A DNA stretch of 21,708 nt, from contig CAXTRQ010000098.1 of the NCBI GenBank assembly GCA_964246705.1, positions 1 through 21,708 of the forward strand, given 5' to 3'. Shown piece by piece: positions 1 through 8,822 of the stretch (its first letter is position 1; each line of letters opens with the position of its first letter). This DNA comes from DASZCR01 sp964246705. Its GTDB lineage: Bacteria > Acidobacteriota > Blastocatellia > Pyrinomonadales > Pyrinomonadaceae. Made by a program: the position numbers and the translations under genes. Below the pieces are notes generated by a model, which ran no database searches, was not told where the DNA came from, and worked only from the letters and a program-made list of their open reading frames with translations.

Positions 1-819
1 CGGCGATGGAATGTCGGAGCTGCCTTCCGGCACGTTCATCTTCTGAAGAACGAACACGACGCGCATCGTCTGTGGGCGGCGGTCGAGCGAGGCCGGGACG
101 AACGCGGGGTTCTTACGCAACGCGGCTTGCAGTTCGTCCAACATGCGAGGGTTACGCGGCGCTTCAACGACGGCGGCGAGCGAGGCGCTGCCGTTGCTAT
201 AGACATCGGCGACGACAATCATATCGTCATCCTCTGGAGCGCCGCTTGATGGTGGCGACCAAGCGAGCGCTGCCAGCGCGCCGCGCGGGTTCAGGCTCGG
301 CGACTGTGCCGAGTAGCTCGTGCGTTGTGCAGCGTAGAGCACAGGCGAGAGGGGCCGCCTCACGTCGTACTCGTCGGGCGCGCCTGTGACGGTGATGTAA
401 GCCGTCTCCGACTCAAGACGCGAGGCTTCGGCTAGATTCCTGAGCGCAGTTAATTGACTGCGCAACGCGCCGAAGACGGCGACGAACAGGAGCAGCGAGT
501 AGAACGCGCCGACCGTGTATGGCATCAGATGCGGCTCAAGCCAGCGCGCGAATCGCAGGCGTAGAGGAACGAACGGACTCGCCCTCTGCGCCGCGCGCTC
601 GATGACGAGCGCCCTGCTGATGGAAGCGGTCAGGTCGGCGGGCGGCGCGGGCCGCTCAACCAACGAGAGACTGCGAATCATCGAACGCATCCCGTCGAGT
701 TCGAGACGACAGACGGGACACACGTCGAGGTGCTCATCCACGGCGGCGCGGGCGCTGCGCGCCAACTGTCCGTCGAGGTAGAACGAAAAAACTTTCTGGG
801 TCTCCTGACAATTCATCAT
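1..819 (-). CDS. Anti-sigma factor, zinc-finger type, C-terminus cut by window edge
   Basis: The minus-strand frame is open from the ATG pair at 819/816 to the window edge: 273 codons without a stop, so the C-terminus lies outside. The protein begins MMNCQETQKV. Near residues 31-39 it has the H-x3-C-x2-C motif (HLDVCPVC), which with the early Cys is the ZAS/zf-HC2 signature of anti-sigma factors. A hydrophobic segment (FYSLLLFVAVFGAL) near residues 115-130 would anchor it in the inner membrane. The periplasmic part ends in a stretch (LDRRPQTMRVVFVLQKMNV) that I associate with acidobacterial anti-sigma proteins. It probably holds the upstream ECF sigma factor inactive until an envelope signal releases it. 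It is co-oriented with that gene but separated by 477 bases, so co-transcription is likely but not shown. Confidence 0.82.
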   Translation of the reverse strand, partial: MMNCQETQKVFSFYLDGQLARSARAAVDEHLDVCPVCRLELDGMRSMIRSLSLVERPAPPADLTASISRALVIERAAQRASPFVPLRLRFARWLEPHLMPYTVGAFYSLLLFVAVFGALRSQLTALRNLAEASRLESETAYITVTGAPDEYDVRRPLSPVLYAAQRTSYSAQSPSLNPRGALAALAWSPPSSGAPEDDDMIVVADVYSNGSASLAAVVEAPRNPRMLDELQAALRKNPAFVPASLDRRPQTMRVVFVLQKMNVPEGSSDIPSP

Positions 820-1296
820 TATTAGAGGCCGAAGGTCAGAGGTTGGTCAAAGGCAGTTCTTAGCTGACCTCTCAGTTCCAACCTCCGACCTCTGCTTTCG
901 AGCGAATGGCTAACCGACCCCGGCCTGCTCCCTCGTTGAAAGGAAGCAACGCGCCAGCAGTCAATCTCCGTCATCGAGTCTTCGAGTTGGAACGGGTGCG
1001 GGAGCGGCGGCGACTCGGAAACGGGTGTTGCTGGCCTCGTTTTCAAAACCGCCGTGCCCGTCCGCGTCTGTCCCCGAAAAATTCGATACGCCGGTAAAAG
1101 ACTGCTCTGGTCACTTCCTGACCCACCTGGCACCGGGTTCTTGGTAAAGCCGGGGTAGGATAGCCATTCGTTCTTTCAAATAACTATTTTAGCTTTCAGG
1201 TATCAGTTGAAGTATGCAAATCGGCAGTTCCTTAAAAACTGATGACTGACCACTGAAAACTGAGTGCTGATGACTTTTCAAACCCGACTCGAAAGA
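820..1296. other. Intergenic stretch between sigma and anti-sigma genes, repeat-rich
   Basis: No credible gene is seen in these 477 bases. They hold an inverted repeat (833-891) and, at about 1238-1271, a degenerate run of short ctgatgac / actgaaaactgag units of the kind that disperses between genes. A 103-codon minus-strand frame (822-1133) exists but shows no recognisable motif. No clear sigma-70 promoter for the anti-sigma gene was found. Confidence 0.5.
833..891. repeat. Imperfect inverted repeat just upstream of the anti-sigma gene
   Basis: Arms aggtcagaggttgg (833-846) and ccaacctccgacct (878-891) pair over 14 positions with one mismatch, around a 31-base loop. It lies 14 bases upstream of the anti-sigma start and could fold in the leader of its mRNA. 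It has no T-tract, so it is more likely a dispersed palindromic repeat than a terminator. Confidence 0.6.
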
Positions 1297-1965
1297 TCAC
1301 AGACTGCCTTCGAGCCTGCGCCTTAGTTCCAGACGCCCTCTGGATAATCTCGACTTGACCGTGCCGACGCTGATCTCCAAAGCTTCCGCGACTTCTTCGT
1401 AGCTCAGCCCTTCAATATCACGTAGCACGACCACTTCACGATATGCGCGTGAGAGCGAGTGGAGCGCGACGAGCAATACCCGCTCGCGCTCCCTTGCCAG
1501 CGTTTGCTGCTCCGGGTCGCCTTCTCTTCGATCCGAGAGCCGCGCGCTAACGGTCAATCCATTCTCATCGTCTCCCTGCGGCGCGTCGAGCGAGATAGTC
1601 ACGTCCCGGCGGCGTCTGCGCCACCAGCGCCAACGATTGCGCGCCTGATTGACGGCGATGCGATAGAGCCACGTCCGCAAGTCGGCGTCGCCGCGAAAGT
1701 GTGTGATGTAGCGAAAGGCTTGCAGAAAAGTCTCCTGCGTCAAATCGCGCGCTTCCTCACGATCTTCCGTCAGACGGTAGAGCAACGCATAGACATCGCC
1801 GCTGCGCTCTTCGACGAAACGGTTGAAAGCCGCCGCCTCGCCTGCCTTCAGTCTTTCAATGAACTGGGTCTCGATGGCCGGACGCGCCTCACCCGGGGCT
1901 GCCGCTGAAGCAGTCCCCTCAAGTTCCGCATCCACGCGGAGGGCGATTGGCTCTCCGAAGCTCAC
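1297..1965 (-). CDS. RNA polymerase ECF sigma factor (sigma-70 family)
   Basis: A 222-residue protein with the two-domain ECF layout. Region 2 is at about residues 40-110 (YALLYRLTEDREEARDLTQE, then FLQAF and DLRTWLYRIAVNQARN). Region 4 is at about 160-215 (LVALHSLSRAYREVVVLRDI, then EGLSYEEVAEALEISVGTVK), with the helix-turn-helix that reads the -35 element. Between them sits a basic linker (RWWRRRRR). The GTG start at 1965 is supported by GGAGGA (1971-1976) five bases upstream. It directs core polymerase to a stress or envelope regulon and is probably restrained by the membrane anti-sigma encoded next on the same strand. The N-terminal extension (residues 1-30) is low-complexity and poorly conserved in this family. 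Confidence 0.92.
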   Translation of the reverse strand: MSFGEPIALRVDAELEGTASAAAPGEARPAIETQFIERLKAGEAAAFNRFVEERSGDVYALLYRLTEDREEARDLTQETFLQAFRYITHFRGDADLRTWLYRIAVNQARNRWRWWRRRRRDVTISLDAPQGDDENGLTVSARLSDRREGDPEQQTLARERERVLLVALHSLSRAYREVVVLRDIEGLSYEEVAEALEISVGTVKSRLSRGRLELRRRLEGSL

Positions 1966-2368
1966 AGGCGTCCTCCGGCGACCTGAAGGGGTAACTCAAG
2001 CCATCCTAACCCCGTCATCTGAAAGCTTAGACACTGCATCATGCCGTTTGTTCCAAAAAAAGTTGCCCGATTTAAACTGCGCGTAATCTCTTGGATGCGA
2101 AAGGAACAACCTTTGGAAGTCTCGCCGTCAGGCGCTAAATAATGCCGACCGGCTCCGCTCTGGTTTTAAGAAATCCTGCGCGCGTGGCCTCTTCCGGGGG
2201 CAGCACGCTTCTTTGGGCGCGAGCGTAGCACGCAGCATCAAAGCGGTCAAACGAGTTTGTAGAGCTTGCTTGACAACCTCCTCCGGCCATCGTTAGAGTG
2301 TGGCGTTAACCTCAACTCTATGAAAAAGAACGCACGCGACTGTGCGCTCTTGCAGCAAGGAAGAGAAA
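1966..2368. other. Divergent intergenic region between sigma factor and YfgM-like gene
   Basis: These 403 bases separate two divergent genes and must hold both promoters. A plausible plus-strand promoter sits at 2270-2299. I could not pick a convincing minus-strand promoter for the sigma gene. A 31-codon frame from ATG 2320 overlaps the start of the next gene in another frame; I do not call it a gene. Confidence 0.5.
2270..2299 (+). promoter_or_regulatory. Sigma-70-like promoter for the YfgM-like gene
   Basis: TTGACA at 2270-2275 is a perfect -35. An 18-base spacer leads to TAGAGT at 2294-2299 (four of six matches to TATAAT). Transcription would begin near 2306, giving a leader of about 60 bases before the GTG at 2369. 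Confidence 0.6.
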
Positions 2369-3190
2369 GTGGCTCGAACAACAAAGAAACGCCAGCGCGA
2401 ACTCCGACACGATAAATTCCGCGATAAGACGCTTGAGACTTTCGACCGCCTCGGCGACCGGATGGAAGGCAGAGGCCACCAGATTCTTTATGCTCTCGCG
2501 GCTCTCATCGCGCTCGCCGCATTGTTCGGCCTCTACTCATGGTGGAGCGGTCGGCGCGCGGACGAGGCAAGTCTCGCTCTAGGCCGCGCCATCGAAACAT
2601 CCCAAGCGCCCATCGTCACAGGCACTCCGCAACCCGGACAGACTGGCCCGACCTTTCCGAGCGAGCGCGAGCGCGCACAGAAGTCCGTGCAGGAATTTGA
2701 GGCGGTCGCCAATAAGTACGGCGATCCTTACCGCGAACTGGCGCGCTATTTCCGAGCCGTCCAGATGTTGAGCGTTGACCGTAAAAAAGGACTCGACGAT
2801 TTGCAAGCTTTAACCAAAAGCGGCAACTCCGACGTGGCCTCGCGCACGCGTTTTGCGCTGGCGCAGGCCAGAGAGGCCGACGGGCAGTTGGACGAAGCGG
2901 CGGAACTCTACAACCAACTTTTGAAGGATAAAGATTCCCAGATTGCGCCTGACACTTTGAATCTGCGGCTCGCCGCCGTCTATGAGCGACAGGGTAAAAA
3001 GGATGCTGCTTCCGATATTCTGTTCCGCATGATTGAAGAGGCGCGCAAGGCGAAAGGAAAAGACGGCAAGCCTCTGCCGGAGACGGCCAGCGTGCGCGAA
3101 GCCGATACCAAACTCGAATCGCTCAACCCGGAGCGCTACGCGCAGCTTACGCCGAAAGCCACCGCCGTCGGCGACGTGCCGCTTTTCTAA
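2369..3190 (+). CDS. YfgM-like membrane-anchored TPR protein
   Basis: A 273-residue protein: a charged cytoplasmic N-terminus (ARTTKKRQRELRHDKFRDK), one transmembrane helix (ILYALAALIALAALFGLYSW, about residues 40-59), and a helical TPR-type domain. This matches YfgM/TPR_21 proteins, which act as periplasmic chaperone partners near the SecYEG translocon. TPR-like helices are visible in SRTRFALAQAREADGQLDEA and in LNLRLAAVYERQGKKDAASD. I place the start at GTG 2369 because AAGGAAG (2357-2363) lies just upstream; a longer GTG start at 2342 in the same frame has no ribosome site. The next gene begins 18 bases after the stop, so the two are probably one transcript. Confidence 0.75.
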   Translation: MARTTKKRQRELRHDKFRDKTLETFDRLGDRMEGRGHQILYALAALIALAALFGLYSWWSGRRADEASLALGRAIETSQAPIVTGTPQPGQTGPTFPSERERAQKSVQEFEAVANKYGDPYRELARYFRAVQMLSVDRKKGLDDLQALTKSGNSDVASRTRFALAQAREADGQLDEAAELYNQLLKDKDSQIAPDTLNLRLAAVYERQGKKDAASDILFRMIEEARKAKGKDGKPLPETASVREADTKLESLNPERYAQLTPKATAVGDVPLF

Positions 3191-3208
3191 GCGTCCTTTC
3201 ATTGATAC

Positions 3209-4354
3209 GTGGATAACCTCACGCACTCTCTGGTCGGACTCGCTGCTGCGAAGGCCGGGCTTGAGCGTGTCTCTCCGGGCGCGACGGCGCTCTGCATCGT
3301 CGCCGCCAATGCACCGGATGCCGACATCATCACGCTTCTCGGCGGGCAATTCACCTACCTCGAACATCATCGCGGTATCACGCATTCAATCGTCGGCACG
3401 CTCGGCCTTGCGCTGGCGTTGCCTCTTCTCTTTTATGCGGGCGACCGTCTCCGGGCACGCCTCGGCGGGCGACCTCCGCGAGCGCGCTTCTCAGGATTGC
3501 TCATCGCTTCACTTTTGTTAAGCGCCTCTCACCCGTTGCTCGATTACACGAACAACTACGGCCTGCGCCCGTTGCTGCCTTGGAATCCGCGTTGGGTCTA
3601 CGGCGATCTGGTCTTCATCTTCGACCCTTGGATTTGGCTTGCGCTCGGCGGAGCATGCTTTTTGCTGACCGCACAGACAATCTGGCGTGTGAGGGTGTGG
3701 ATGTTGCTCGCGTCGCTTCTGACAATCGCCGTCCTGCTGCTTCCGCAACGCTTCGGCTTCGCGTCGCCGCTTGTCTTATGGGCGCTCTGGGCAGCGGCGC
3801 TCGCGGCATTGATTATTTTGCACCGCACAGGTTTTGCGATGCGTTGGGGCGCGCACACGGCGTCGGTCGCCCTCGCGCTGGTCGTCGCATACTGGTGCAT
3901 GCTCGCACTGCTCCACGCGCACGCGCTCAGACAAGCGCAAGCTGTCGCACAGAACTTCGCCGCGCGAGACAGCGAGAGCGTGTTGCAAGTGGCTGCGATG
4001 CCGACTTTCGCCAATCCGCTTGAGTGGGTCTGCCTCGCCGAAACGAATCGCGCCACGCACCGTTTCTCGATTCGCATCGGCGAACGAAGCGTCGAAGGCC
4101 AGCCCGCGCTCTATCATCTGCAAAGTTTTGAAAATCCGCGTGGCGATGAGAGCCGGTTGGTCGCACGCGCCGCCGCTGTGGATTCACGCGCGCAAATCTT
4201 CTTAAACTTCGCACGCTTTCCCGCGACGCGCGTGCAGCGTGGCTGCATCGGCGAGACCGTCGTCCGTTTGGCGGATTTGCGTTTTACCCAACCGGACGAC
4301 GAGCGGCGCGGCAGTTTCTCGCTCGACGTGACGATTCCTGCCGGTGCTCCCTGA
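3209..4354 (+). CDS. YdjM/DUF457-family membrane-bound metal-dependent hydrolase
   Basis: A 381-residue polytopic membrane protein that begins MDNLTHSLVGLAAAKAGL, the hallmark start of the YdjM (LexA-regulated inner-membrane, DUF457) family. Putative metal ligands are visible in order: NLTHS (residues 3-7), the Asp pair in NAPDAD (about 34-39), HHRGITHS (about 53-60) and LDYTNNYG (about 111-118). Several hydrophobic segments follow, including ALALPLLFYA, LALGGACFLL, VWMLLASLLTIAVLLL and WALWAAALAALIIL. The C-terminal 120 residues are soluble and variable. The substrate is unknown. Start is GTG 3209 with only a weak ribosome site; translational coupling with the upstream gene, 18 bases away, is likely. 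Confidence 0.8.
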   Translation: MDNLTHSLVGLAAAKAGLERVSPGATALCIVAANAPDADIITLLGGQFTYLEHHRGITHSIVGTLGLALALPLLFYAGDRLRARLGGRPPRARFSGLLIASLLLSASHPLLDYTNNYGLRPLLPWNPRWVYGDLVFIFDPWIWLALGGACFLLTAQTIWRVRVWMLLASLLTIAVLLLPQRFGFASPLVLWALWAAALAALIILHRTGFAMRWGAHTASVALALVVAYWCMLALLHAHALRQAQAVAQNFAARDSESVLQVAAMPTFANPLEWVCLAETNRATHRFSIRIGERSVEGQPALYHLQSFENPRGDESRLVARAAAVDSRAQIFLNFARFPATRVQRGCIGETVVRLADLRFTQPDDERRGSFSLDVTIPAGAP

Positions 4355-4458
4355 ACGCTTAGTTTGAAAAGTGCGCTGATTCAAACCGGGCTGGTTGAGC
4401 AGTTCTTAAGATACAATGGTTTCGAGGTTAGGCTTTCCCGTTAGGGAGGGGGCGAACG

Positions 4459-5610
4459 TTGATTGAGAGCGACGTGCTGCGCAACGCTTTTCGAGAGAGA
4501 TACGGAAGAGAGCCGCGCCTTTTTCGCGCGCCCGGACGTGTCAACTTGATTGGCGAGCATACGGATTATAACGACGGCTTCGTGTTGCCGATGGCGATTG
4601 ACCGCGAGACTATCGTGGCCGCCGCCGTGCGTGACGACCGGAGGGTGCGCCTCTTCTCTCTGAACGTGGAGCAGTCTTTCGAGTTTGACCTTGACCGTCC
4701 CGGCGAAAAGCAGCGCGGCCTCTGGCTCGATTACGTCGAAGGCGTCGCACTCGAAGCGCGTGGACTCAACTTGCGCGGGGCTGATCTCGGCGTCTCATCG
4801 AACGTTCCCGTCGGTTCAGGACTTTCATCTTCGGCGGCGCTTGAAGTTTCTGCCGGATTGGCTCTGACGAGCATCGCGGGTAGTGAGATTGACCGGATTG
4901 AACTGGCGTTGGCGGGGCAGTCGGCAGAGCACGAATACGTCGGCATCATGTGCGGCGTCATGGATCAATTCATCACCGCGTTGGGGCGCGCAGGGCACGC
5001 GCTTTTGATTGACTGTCGCTCGCTCAAAGCGACGCTCATCCCCTTCGACACCTCTCAAGTCGCACTCGTCATCTGCGACTCGCGCGTGAGCCACGAACTC
5101 GCTTCGTCCGAATACAACACGCGCCGCGCAGAGTGCGAGCGAGGCGTCGAAATCCTGCGCGAATCGCTGCCCGGTATTCGCGCTCTGCGCGACGTGAGCA
5201 TCGCAGAGTTCGAGCAGTACGAGGAGCGCTTGCCCGACGTGGTGAGAAGACGCTGCCGCCATGTCGTCACGGAGAATGAACGCACGCTCGCCGCCGCCGA
5301 AGCGCTCCGGCGCGGCGATCTGGCGGAGATGGGACGGCTCATGGATCGCTCGCACCGCTCTCTGCGCGCCGCTTTCGAGGTCAGTTGCCGCGAACTGGAT
5401 TCTCTAGTTGATATTGCCGGAAACATCGGTGGCTGCCTCGGCGCGCGCATGACGGGCGGAGGTTTCGGCGGCTGCACGGTTAACCTTGTGCGCCGCGAAT
5501 CGCTCGCAGAATTTCAGCGATTCGTCAACGACGAATATTTGCGCGCCACCAATATTGAGCCGCGTATCTACATTTCAGACGCGAGCGACGGCGCGCAGGA
5601 GATTGTCTAA
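4459..5610 (+). CDS. galK: Galactokinase
   Basis: A 383-residue GHMP kinase that phosphorylates galactose to galactose-1-phosphate with ATP, the first committed step of the Leloir pathway in the cytoplasm. The galactokinase signature GRVNLIGEHTDYNDGF is near residue 26, the ATP-binding GHMP motif VPVGSGLSSSAAL near residue 115, and the third motif MTGGGFGGCTVNLV near residue 330. Length is normal for the family. The start is TTG 4459: the ribosome site AGGGAGGGG at 4443-4451 is strong and correctly spaced, and the signature sits at its usual distance from the N-terminus. No galT or galE lies nearby, so the rest of the pathway must be elsewhere. Confidence 0.96.
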   Translation: MIESDVLRNAFRERYGREPRLFRAPGRVNLIGEHTDYNDGFVLPMAIDRETIVAAAVRDDRRVRLFSLNVEQSFEFDLDRPGEKQRGLWLDYVEGVALEARGLNLRGADLGVSSNVPVGSGLSSSAALEVSAGLALTSIAGSEIDRIELALAGQSAEHEYVGIMCGVMDQFITALGRAGHALLIDCRSLKATLIPFDTSQVALVICDSRVSHELASSEYNTRRAECERGVEILRESLPGIRALRDVSIAEFEQYEERLPDVVRRRCRHVVTENERTLAAAEALRRGDLAEMGRLMDRSHRSLRAAFEVSCRELDSLVDIAGNIGGCLGARMTGGGFGGCTVNLVRRESLAEFQRFVNDEYLRATNIEPRIYISDASDGAQEIV

Positions 5611-5873
5611 TTATCTACCGCGCGCACATGATGAAAGACGCGCTGAGGCCGCCCGCGCGCGCCGAAATTTTCGGAACTTTCTATTTTCTCTTGTCCTTTG
5701 CGGCGCACCCGTGCACAATTGCCTGCGCTTTAAAGCCGCAAAGAAGAAGGACGCTAGGAAGATGGCTTTTTAAATTTCAACAGTCTCAACAAATGGTGAA
5801 GCTTTCTTGCCGGACATTCACTCTAATTTCTCGATGCTCTCCTGCAATCTCTAAACAAGGAAAGAATGAAACT
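5611..5873. other. Intergenic leader with repeat fragment
   Basis: These 263 bases carry a fragment of the dispersed palindromic repeat (aaagccgcaaagaagaag, about 5731-5750, then gacgctaggaag) that recurs at 11363-11395. The reading frame of the next gene happens to stay open through here, but the encoded residues do not look like protein and a better start lies at 5874. Confidence 0.5.
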
Positions 5874-7082
5874 ATGAAAACGAAAACCCCCATCACATTT
5901 TTGCTGCCAGCCATTGTGCTGCTGCTGTTGCTGGCGCAGACGGGCGCGGCGCAGCAAAACCTTTCCGACGCGCAAGAAGCCAGACAGGCGCTTTCAAACT
6001 TTCCCGACGCACAGGTGCTCTATTACGTCAACGCTCGTCGCGTCACGAATGAGGCGTTGCCGCGCATCATGCCGCCAGCCAAGTTGCGCGAAGCCTTCGA
6101 CGAGGTGAAGAAGAACGCCGGATTCGATCTCACTTCCATCCATTACGTGATTGCGGGCGCGCGCTTTAAAGAGGACACCACCACGTTCCAGATTCCGGAT
6201 GTCGTCTTTATCATCAAAGGCGATTTCAGCGCCGACGCGATTTTGTCCGCCATGAGGATCGCCGGGCAGGGCATGTACACGGATGAAACTTACGGAACGC
6301 GAACGCTCAACGTGTACGACTTCAACAAAGGCAAAAAGGCCGAAGAGGCCACCAACGCCGCACCACCGCCAGCAGCGGCAGATAGCACTGCTCCTGCGGC
6401 GGAGGCCAATACGAAGGACATGACATCACCCGACATGTTGTCTCAGATGGGCTTCAAGACTCCGCAAGTCGCCGTCACCGCTCTCGACCCCAACACGATT
6501 CTGATCGGCGTCACGCCTTACGTGAAAGCGGCGATTGACGCGCGCGACGGCGGGCAGGGAAGGCTCAGGCCGGAGTTGCTAGACCTTGTCACGCGCCAGC
6601 CCAACACGCTCGTTAGTCTCGTCGGCGAAATTCCCGAATCGGTGAAGAATCTTTTGCAGAAGACAGGAATGCCGAAGAACGAAGAGTTGACGAAACTCGT
6701 CTCCGGCATTCAACGCGTGCAGACGGCGCTCACCATGAGCGCCACAGATTTTGGATTGCACGCCGTCGTCGGGACGGACACGGCTGAGCACGCCCGCGCC
6801 TTGAACGGGATGCTCACGATGGGCATCAATGTTCTGCGTGGCGAGATTGAGAAAGATATTCGCGCGGACACGAGGGCACGGCGCACCAAAGAACTGCCGG
6901 GAAGACGCGCCGCGCTGGCTGCCGTCAACGCGCTGACCAACACGACGCAAGAAAATGAAATCCAACTCAGCACGAGAGTCCCGCAGACGACCGTCGCCGC
7001 GCTCGTGCGCTCGCAAACTAAGCCGCCCGTGAAGCAGGCGACGACAGCCCAGAGACCGAGAGGCGCGCGCCGGAGAAGATAG
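5874..7082 (+). CDS. Exported protein of unknown function
   Basis: A 402-residue protein. From ATG 5874 the N-terminus is a textbook signal peptide: MKTKT, a hydrophobic core (ITFLLPAIVLLLLLAQ) and an AQ-type cleavage region (TGAAQQ). AAGGAAAG at 5857-5864 precedes it. The mature part is soluble, with an Ala/Pro-rich linker near residues 160-180 (APPPAAADSTAPAAEAN) and a basic tail (RPRGARRRR). I do not recognise a catalytic motif. The first mature segment (FPDAQVLYYVNARRVTNEAL) and the phrase VSLVGEIPESVKNLL suggest a structural or binding protein. Acidobacterial genomes carry many such uncharacterised exported proteins. Function is unknown. Confidence 0.8.
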   Translation: MKTKTPITFLLPAIVLLLLLAQTGAAQQNLSDAQEARQALSNFPDAQVLYYVNARRVTNEALPRIMPPAKLREAFDEVKKNAGFDLTSIHYVIAGARFKEDTTTFQIPDVVFIIKGDFSADAILSAMRIAGQGMYTDETYGTRTLNVYDFNKGKKAEEATNAAPPPAAADSTAPAAEANTKDMTSPDMLSQMGFKTPQVAVTALDPNTILIGVTPYVKAAIDARDGGQGRLRPELLDLVTRQPNTLVSLVGEIPESVKNLLQKTGMPKNEELTKLVSGIQRVQTALTMSATDFGLHAVVGTDTAEHARALNGMLTMGINVLRGEIEKDIRADTRARRTKELPGRRAALAAVNALTNTTQENEIQLSTRVPQTTVAALVRSQTKPPVKQATTAQRPRGARRRR

Positions 7083-7142
7083 CCAAGCGCAAGTATCAGA
7101 GAGTCGCTGGCCTCCGGCGGCTCTCTCTATTTTAATGAAGAG

Positions 7143-7817
7143 GTGCACTTCAAGTTGGCGGAGACTTCCACGAAAGAGCGGACGCGAAAAATAATCCGGC
7201 TGTTGAAGCGTGAATACCCGGAGGCGCGTTGTAGCCTCAATCACACCAGTCCACTCGAACTGCTCGTGGCGACCATCCTCTCGGCGCAGTGTACGGATGA
7301 GCGCGTCAACATTGTCACCGCAGAGTTGTTCAGAAAATATCGCGTCTGGGGAGATTACGTGCGCGTCGAGCCGGAGGAATTGGAGACCGACATTCGTTCG
7401 ACCGGATTCTTTCGCAATAAGGCGCGCGCCATTCAGGGTGCGTGCCGGATAATCGGCGACGAGTTCGGCGGAGATGTCCCCACCCAACTCGATGATTTAC
7501 TGAAGCTTCCGGGCGTCGCACGCAAGACCGCTAATGTTGTGCTCGGCAACGCCTACGGCATAACATCCGGCATCGTCGTCGACACGCACGTTACGCGTCT
7601 CGCGGAACGCCTCGCGCTCTCTACGCAAAAGACCGCCGAGAAGATCGAGCGCGATCTGTGCGAACTCGTCTCCCGGGCAGACTGGATTATCTTTTCGCAC
7701 CTGCTCATTGCACACGGTCGAAAAATCTGCAAAGCGCGCACGCCCCTCTGCGCCGAATGCATCATCGAGCCTTACTGTCCATCGTCGCTGCTCAAAGTTG
7801 AGAGCCGCTTCAGTTAA
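7143..7817 (+). CDS. nth: Endonuclease III (DNA glycosylase/AP lyase)
   Basis: Up to 224 residues. Removes oxidised pyrimidines from DNA and cuts the abasic site (base excision repair). Visible are LLVATILSAQCTD, the helix-hairpin-helix LPGVARKTANVVLG with the catalytic Lys, the catalytic Asp in VDTHVTRLAERL, and the C-terminal iron-sulfur cluster C-x6-C-x2-C-x5-C (CKARTPLCAECIIEPYC). The start is uncertain: GTG 7143 keeps the longest frame but overlaps the only ribosome-site-like AGAGG (about 7139-7143); TTG 7155 would be better spaced. The 3' end overlaps the convergent glycosylase gene by 8 bases. Confidence 0.95.
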   Translation: MHFKLAETSTKERTRKIIRLLKREYPEARCSLNHTSPLELLVATILSAQCTDERVNIVTAELFRKYRVWGDYVRVEPEELETDIRSTGFFRNKARAIQGACRIIGDEFGGDVPTQLDDLLKLPGVARKTANVVLGNAYGITSGIVVDTHVTRLAERLALSTQKTAEKIERDLCELVSRADWIIFSHLLIAHGRKICKARTPLCAECIIEPYCPSSLLKVESRFS

Positions 7818-8703
7818 TCTCTTCCTCAATCCAATCGCGCGTCATGTCGCACCAGAGGGCGAGGCCGCGCCATGATTTGAAGCGTGAGTAGTAGCGTGCG
7901 ATCTTTTGGTCGGGACAGGCGCGACCGTTATTTCGCGTGCGGATGAAAGTTGCGCGCACCCATGAATCGAGCGCGAGCACGTCGTAGCGACCGACGAGCT
8001 TTAACAAATTCTCTGCGGCGTAATCGCCGACTCCTTTAACGCGTTTCATCTCGCGCTTTAATTCGCCGGTTTCCAACTCGCTTTCCAGCCAAGACTCCAC
8101 GTCCAACTCTCCGGACGCGACGCGCTCAGCCAACTCCTTTATGTACGGGGAGCGATAGCCCGCCCGCACCACTTCGCGATAAAAATCTTCGGGCTGTGCG
8201 GCCATCGCTTCGGGCGTCGGAAAAGCGTGCCGCCCGTCGGTCGTCTCGCGCCCGAGATGTTTGACCAACCCTGTGACCATCTTCTGCGTCAAGCTCCAAG
8301 TGCAGTTGGTCGTGCAGATTGATTTAACGAGGTCTTCAAAGACGGTCGGCGAACGCAGCATGCGTCCCGCGCCGCTACGCGCAATCCACGTGAAGTCGGC
8401 TTCTTTGGTTACTGCTTCATAAAAAGCCAGCAGGTCTTCGTCGAGCCGGAAAATATGGCGCACATCGCGCGCGACACGCTCCGCCGCGCGGTTTCCAAGT
8501 TGGCGCGGCAGGCGCGGCGTCAGAGAGTGTTGGTCGCCTGTGATAGTCACCGTGATGGGGCGTCGGCCTTCGCCCGTATCGAGAACGCGCACGAGTTTCC
8601 AACTGTCGCGGTCGAACTCGAAAGGGAGAAGCGTGCACCAGCCATGGCTGAGCACCGTGCGCTTGTAATCGAAACCCGCAGGCGCGGGGATTGAAATTTC
8701 CAT
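7810..8703 (-). CDS. HhH-GPD DNA glycosylase, AlkA/OGG-like
   Basis: A 297-residue protein with an N-terminal beta domain and a helix-hairpin-helix glycosylase core. The HhH reads VKGVGDYAAENLLKL (about residues 223-237) and the catalytic Asp lies in DVLALDSWVRATF. The Lys that bifunctional OGG1/Nth enzymes carry in the hairpin region is not seen there, so I expect a monofunctional AlkA-type enzyme that excises alkylated or oxidised purines. No iron-sulfur cluster is present. It converges on nth with interlocked stop codons (TAA 7815-7817 plus strand, TGA 7812-7810 minus strand), pairing two repair enzymes. ATG 8703 is preceded by AGGAAG at about 12 bases. Confidence 0.85.
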   Translation of the reverse strand: MEISIPAPAGFDYKRTVLSHGWCTLLPFEFDRDSWKLVRVLDTGEGRRPITVTITGDQHSLTPRLPRQLGNRAAERVARDVRHIFRLDEDLLAFYEAVTKEADFTWIARSGAGRMLRSPTVFEDLVKSICTTNCTWSLTQKMVTGLVKHLGRETTDGRHAFPTPEAMAAQPEDFYREVVRAGYRSPYIKELAERVASGELDVESWLESELETGELKREMKRVKGVGDYAAENLLKLVGRYDVLALDSWVRATFIRTRNNGRACPDQKIARYYSRFKSWRGLALWCDMTRDWIEEEIN

Positions 8704-8822
8704 GTCAGTTCAATTTCTTCCTGAAGAATTTGCTGTTTGCTGCGTTATGATGCTCACGCGTTTTACGTGTGCCCAGTCCGTCGAGTTCTATCCGGCAAAT
8801 GCCTCTTGAGGAGAATTCCGCC

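Noticed and set aside
6..389. Plus-strand frame of 127 codons
   Set aside because: Arg-rich shadow of the anti-sigma gene on the other strand.
1039..1052. tRNA-Ser(UGA)-like string GGTTTTGAAAAC on the minus strand
   Set aside because: No T arm, acceptor pairing or variable arm could be drawn around it.
822..1133. Minus-strand frame of 103 codons between sigma and anti-sigma genes
   Set aside because: No recognisable motif, composition unlike a protein, overlaps repeat sequence, and no ribosome site.
2320..2415. Short frame starting ATG 2320 (31 codons) overlapping the YfgM-like start
   Set aside because: No ribosome site or conserved feature; it could be an upstream frame but nothing supports translation.
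5628..5873. N-terminal extension of the exported protein frame
   Set aside because: Runs through repeat sequence; ATG 5874 begins a clear signal peptide with a ribosome site.
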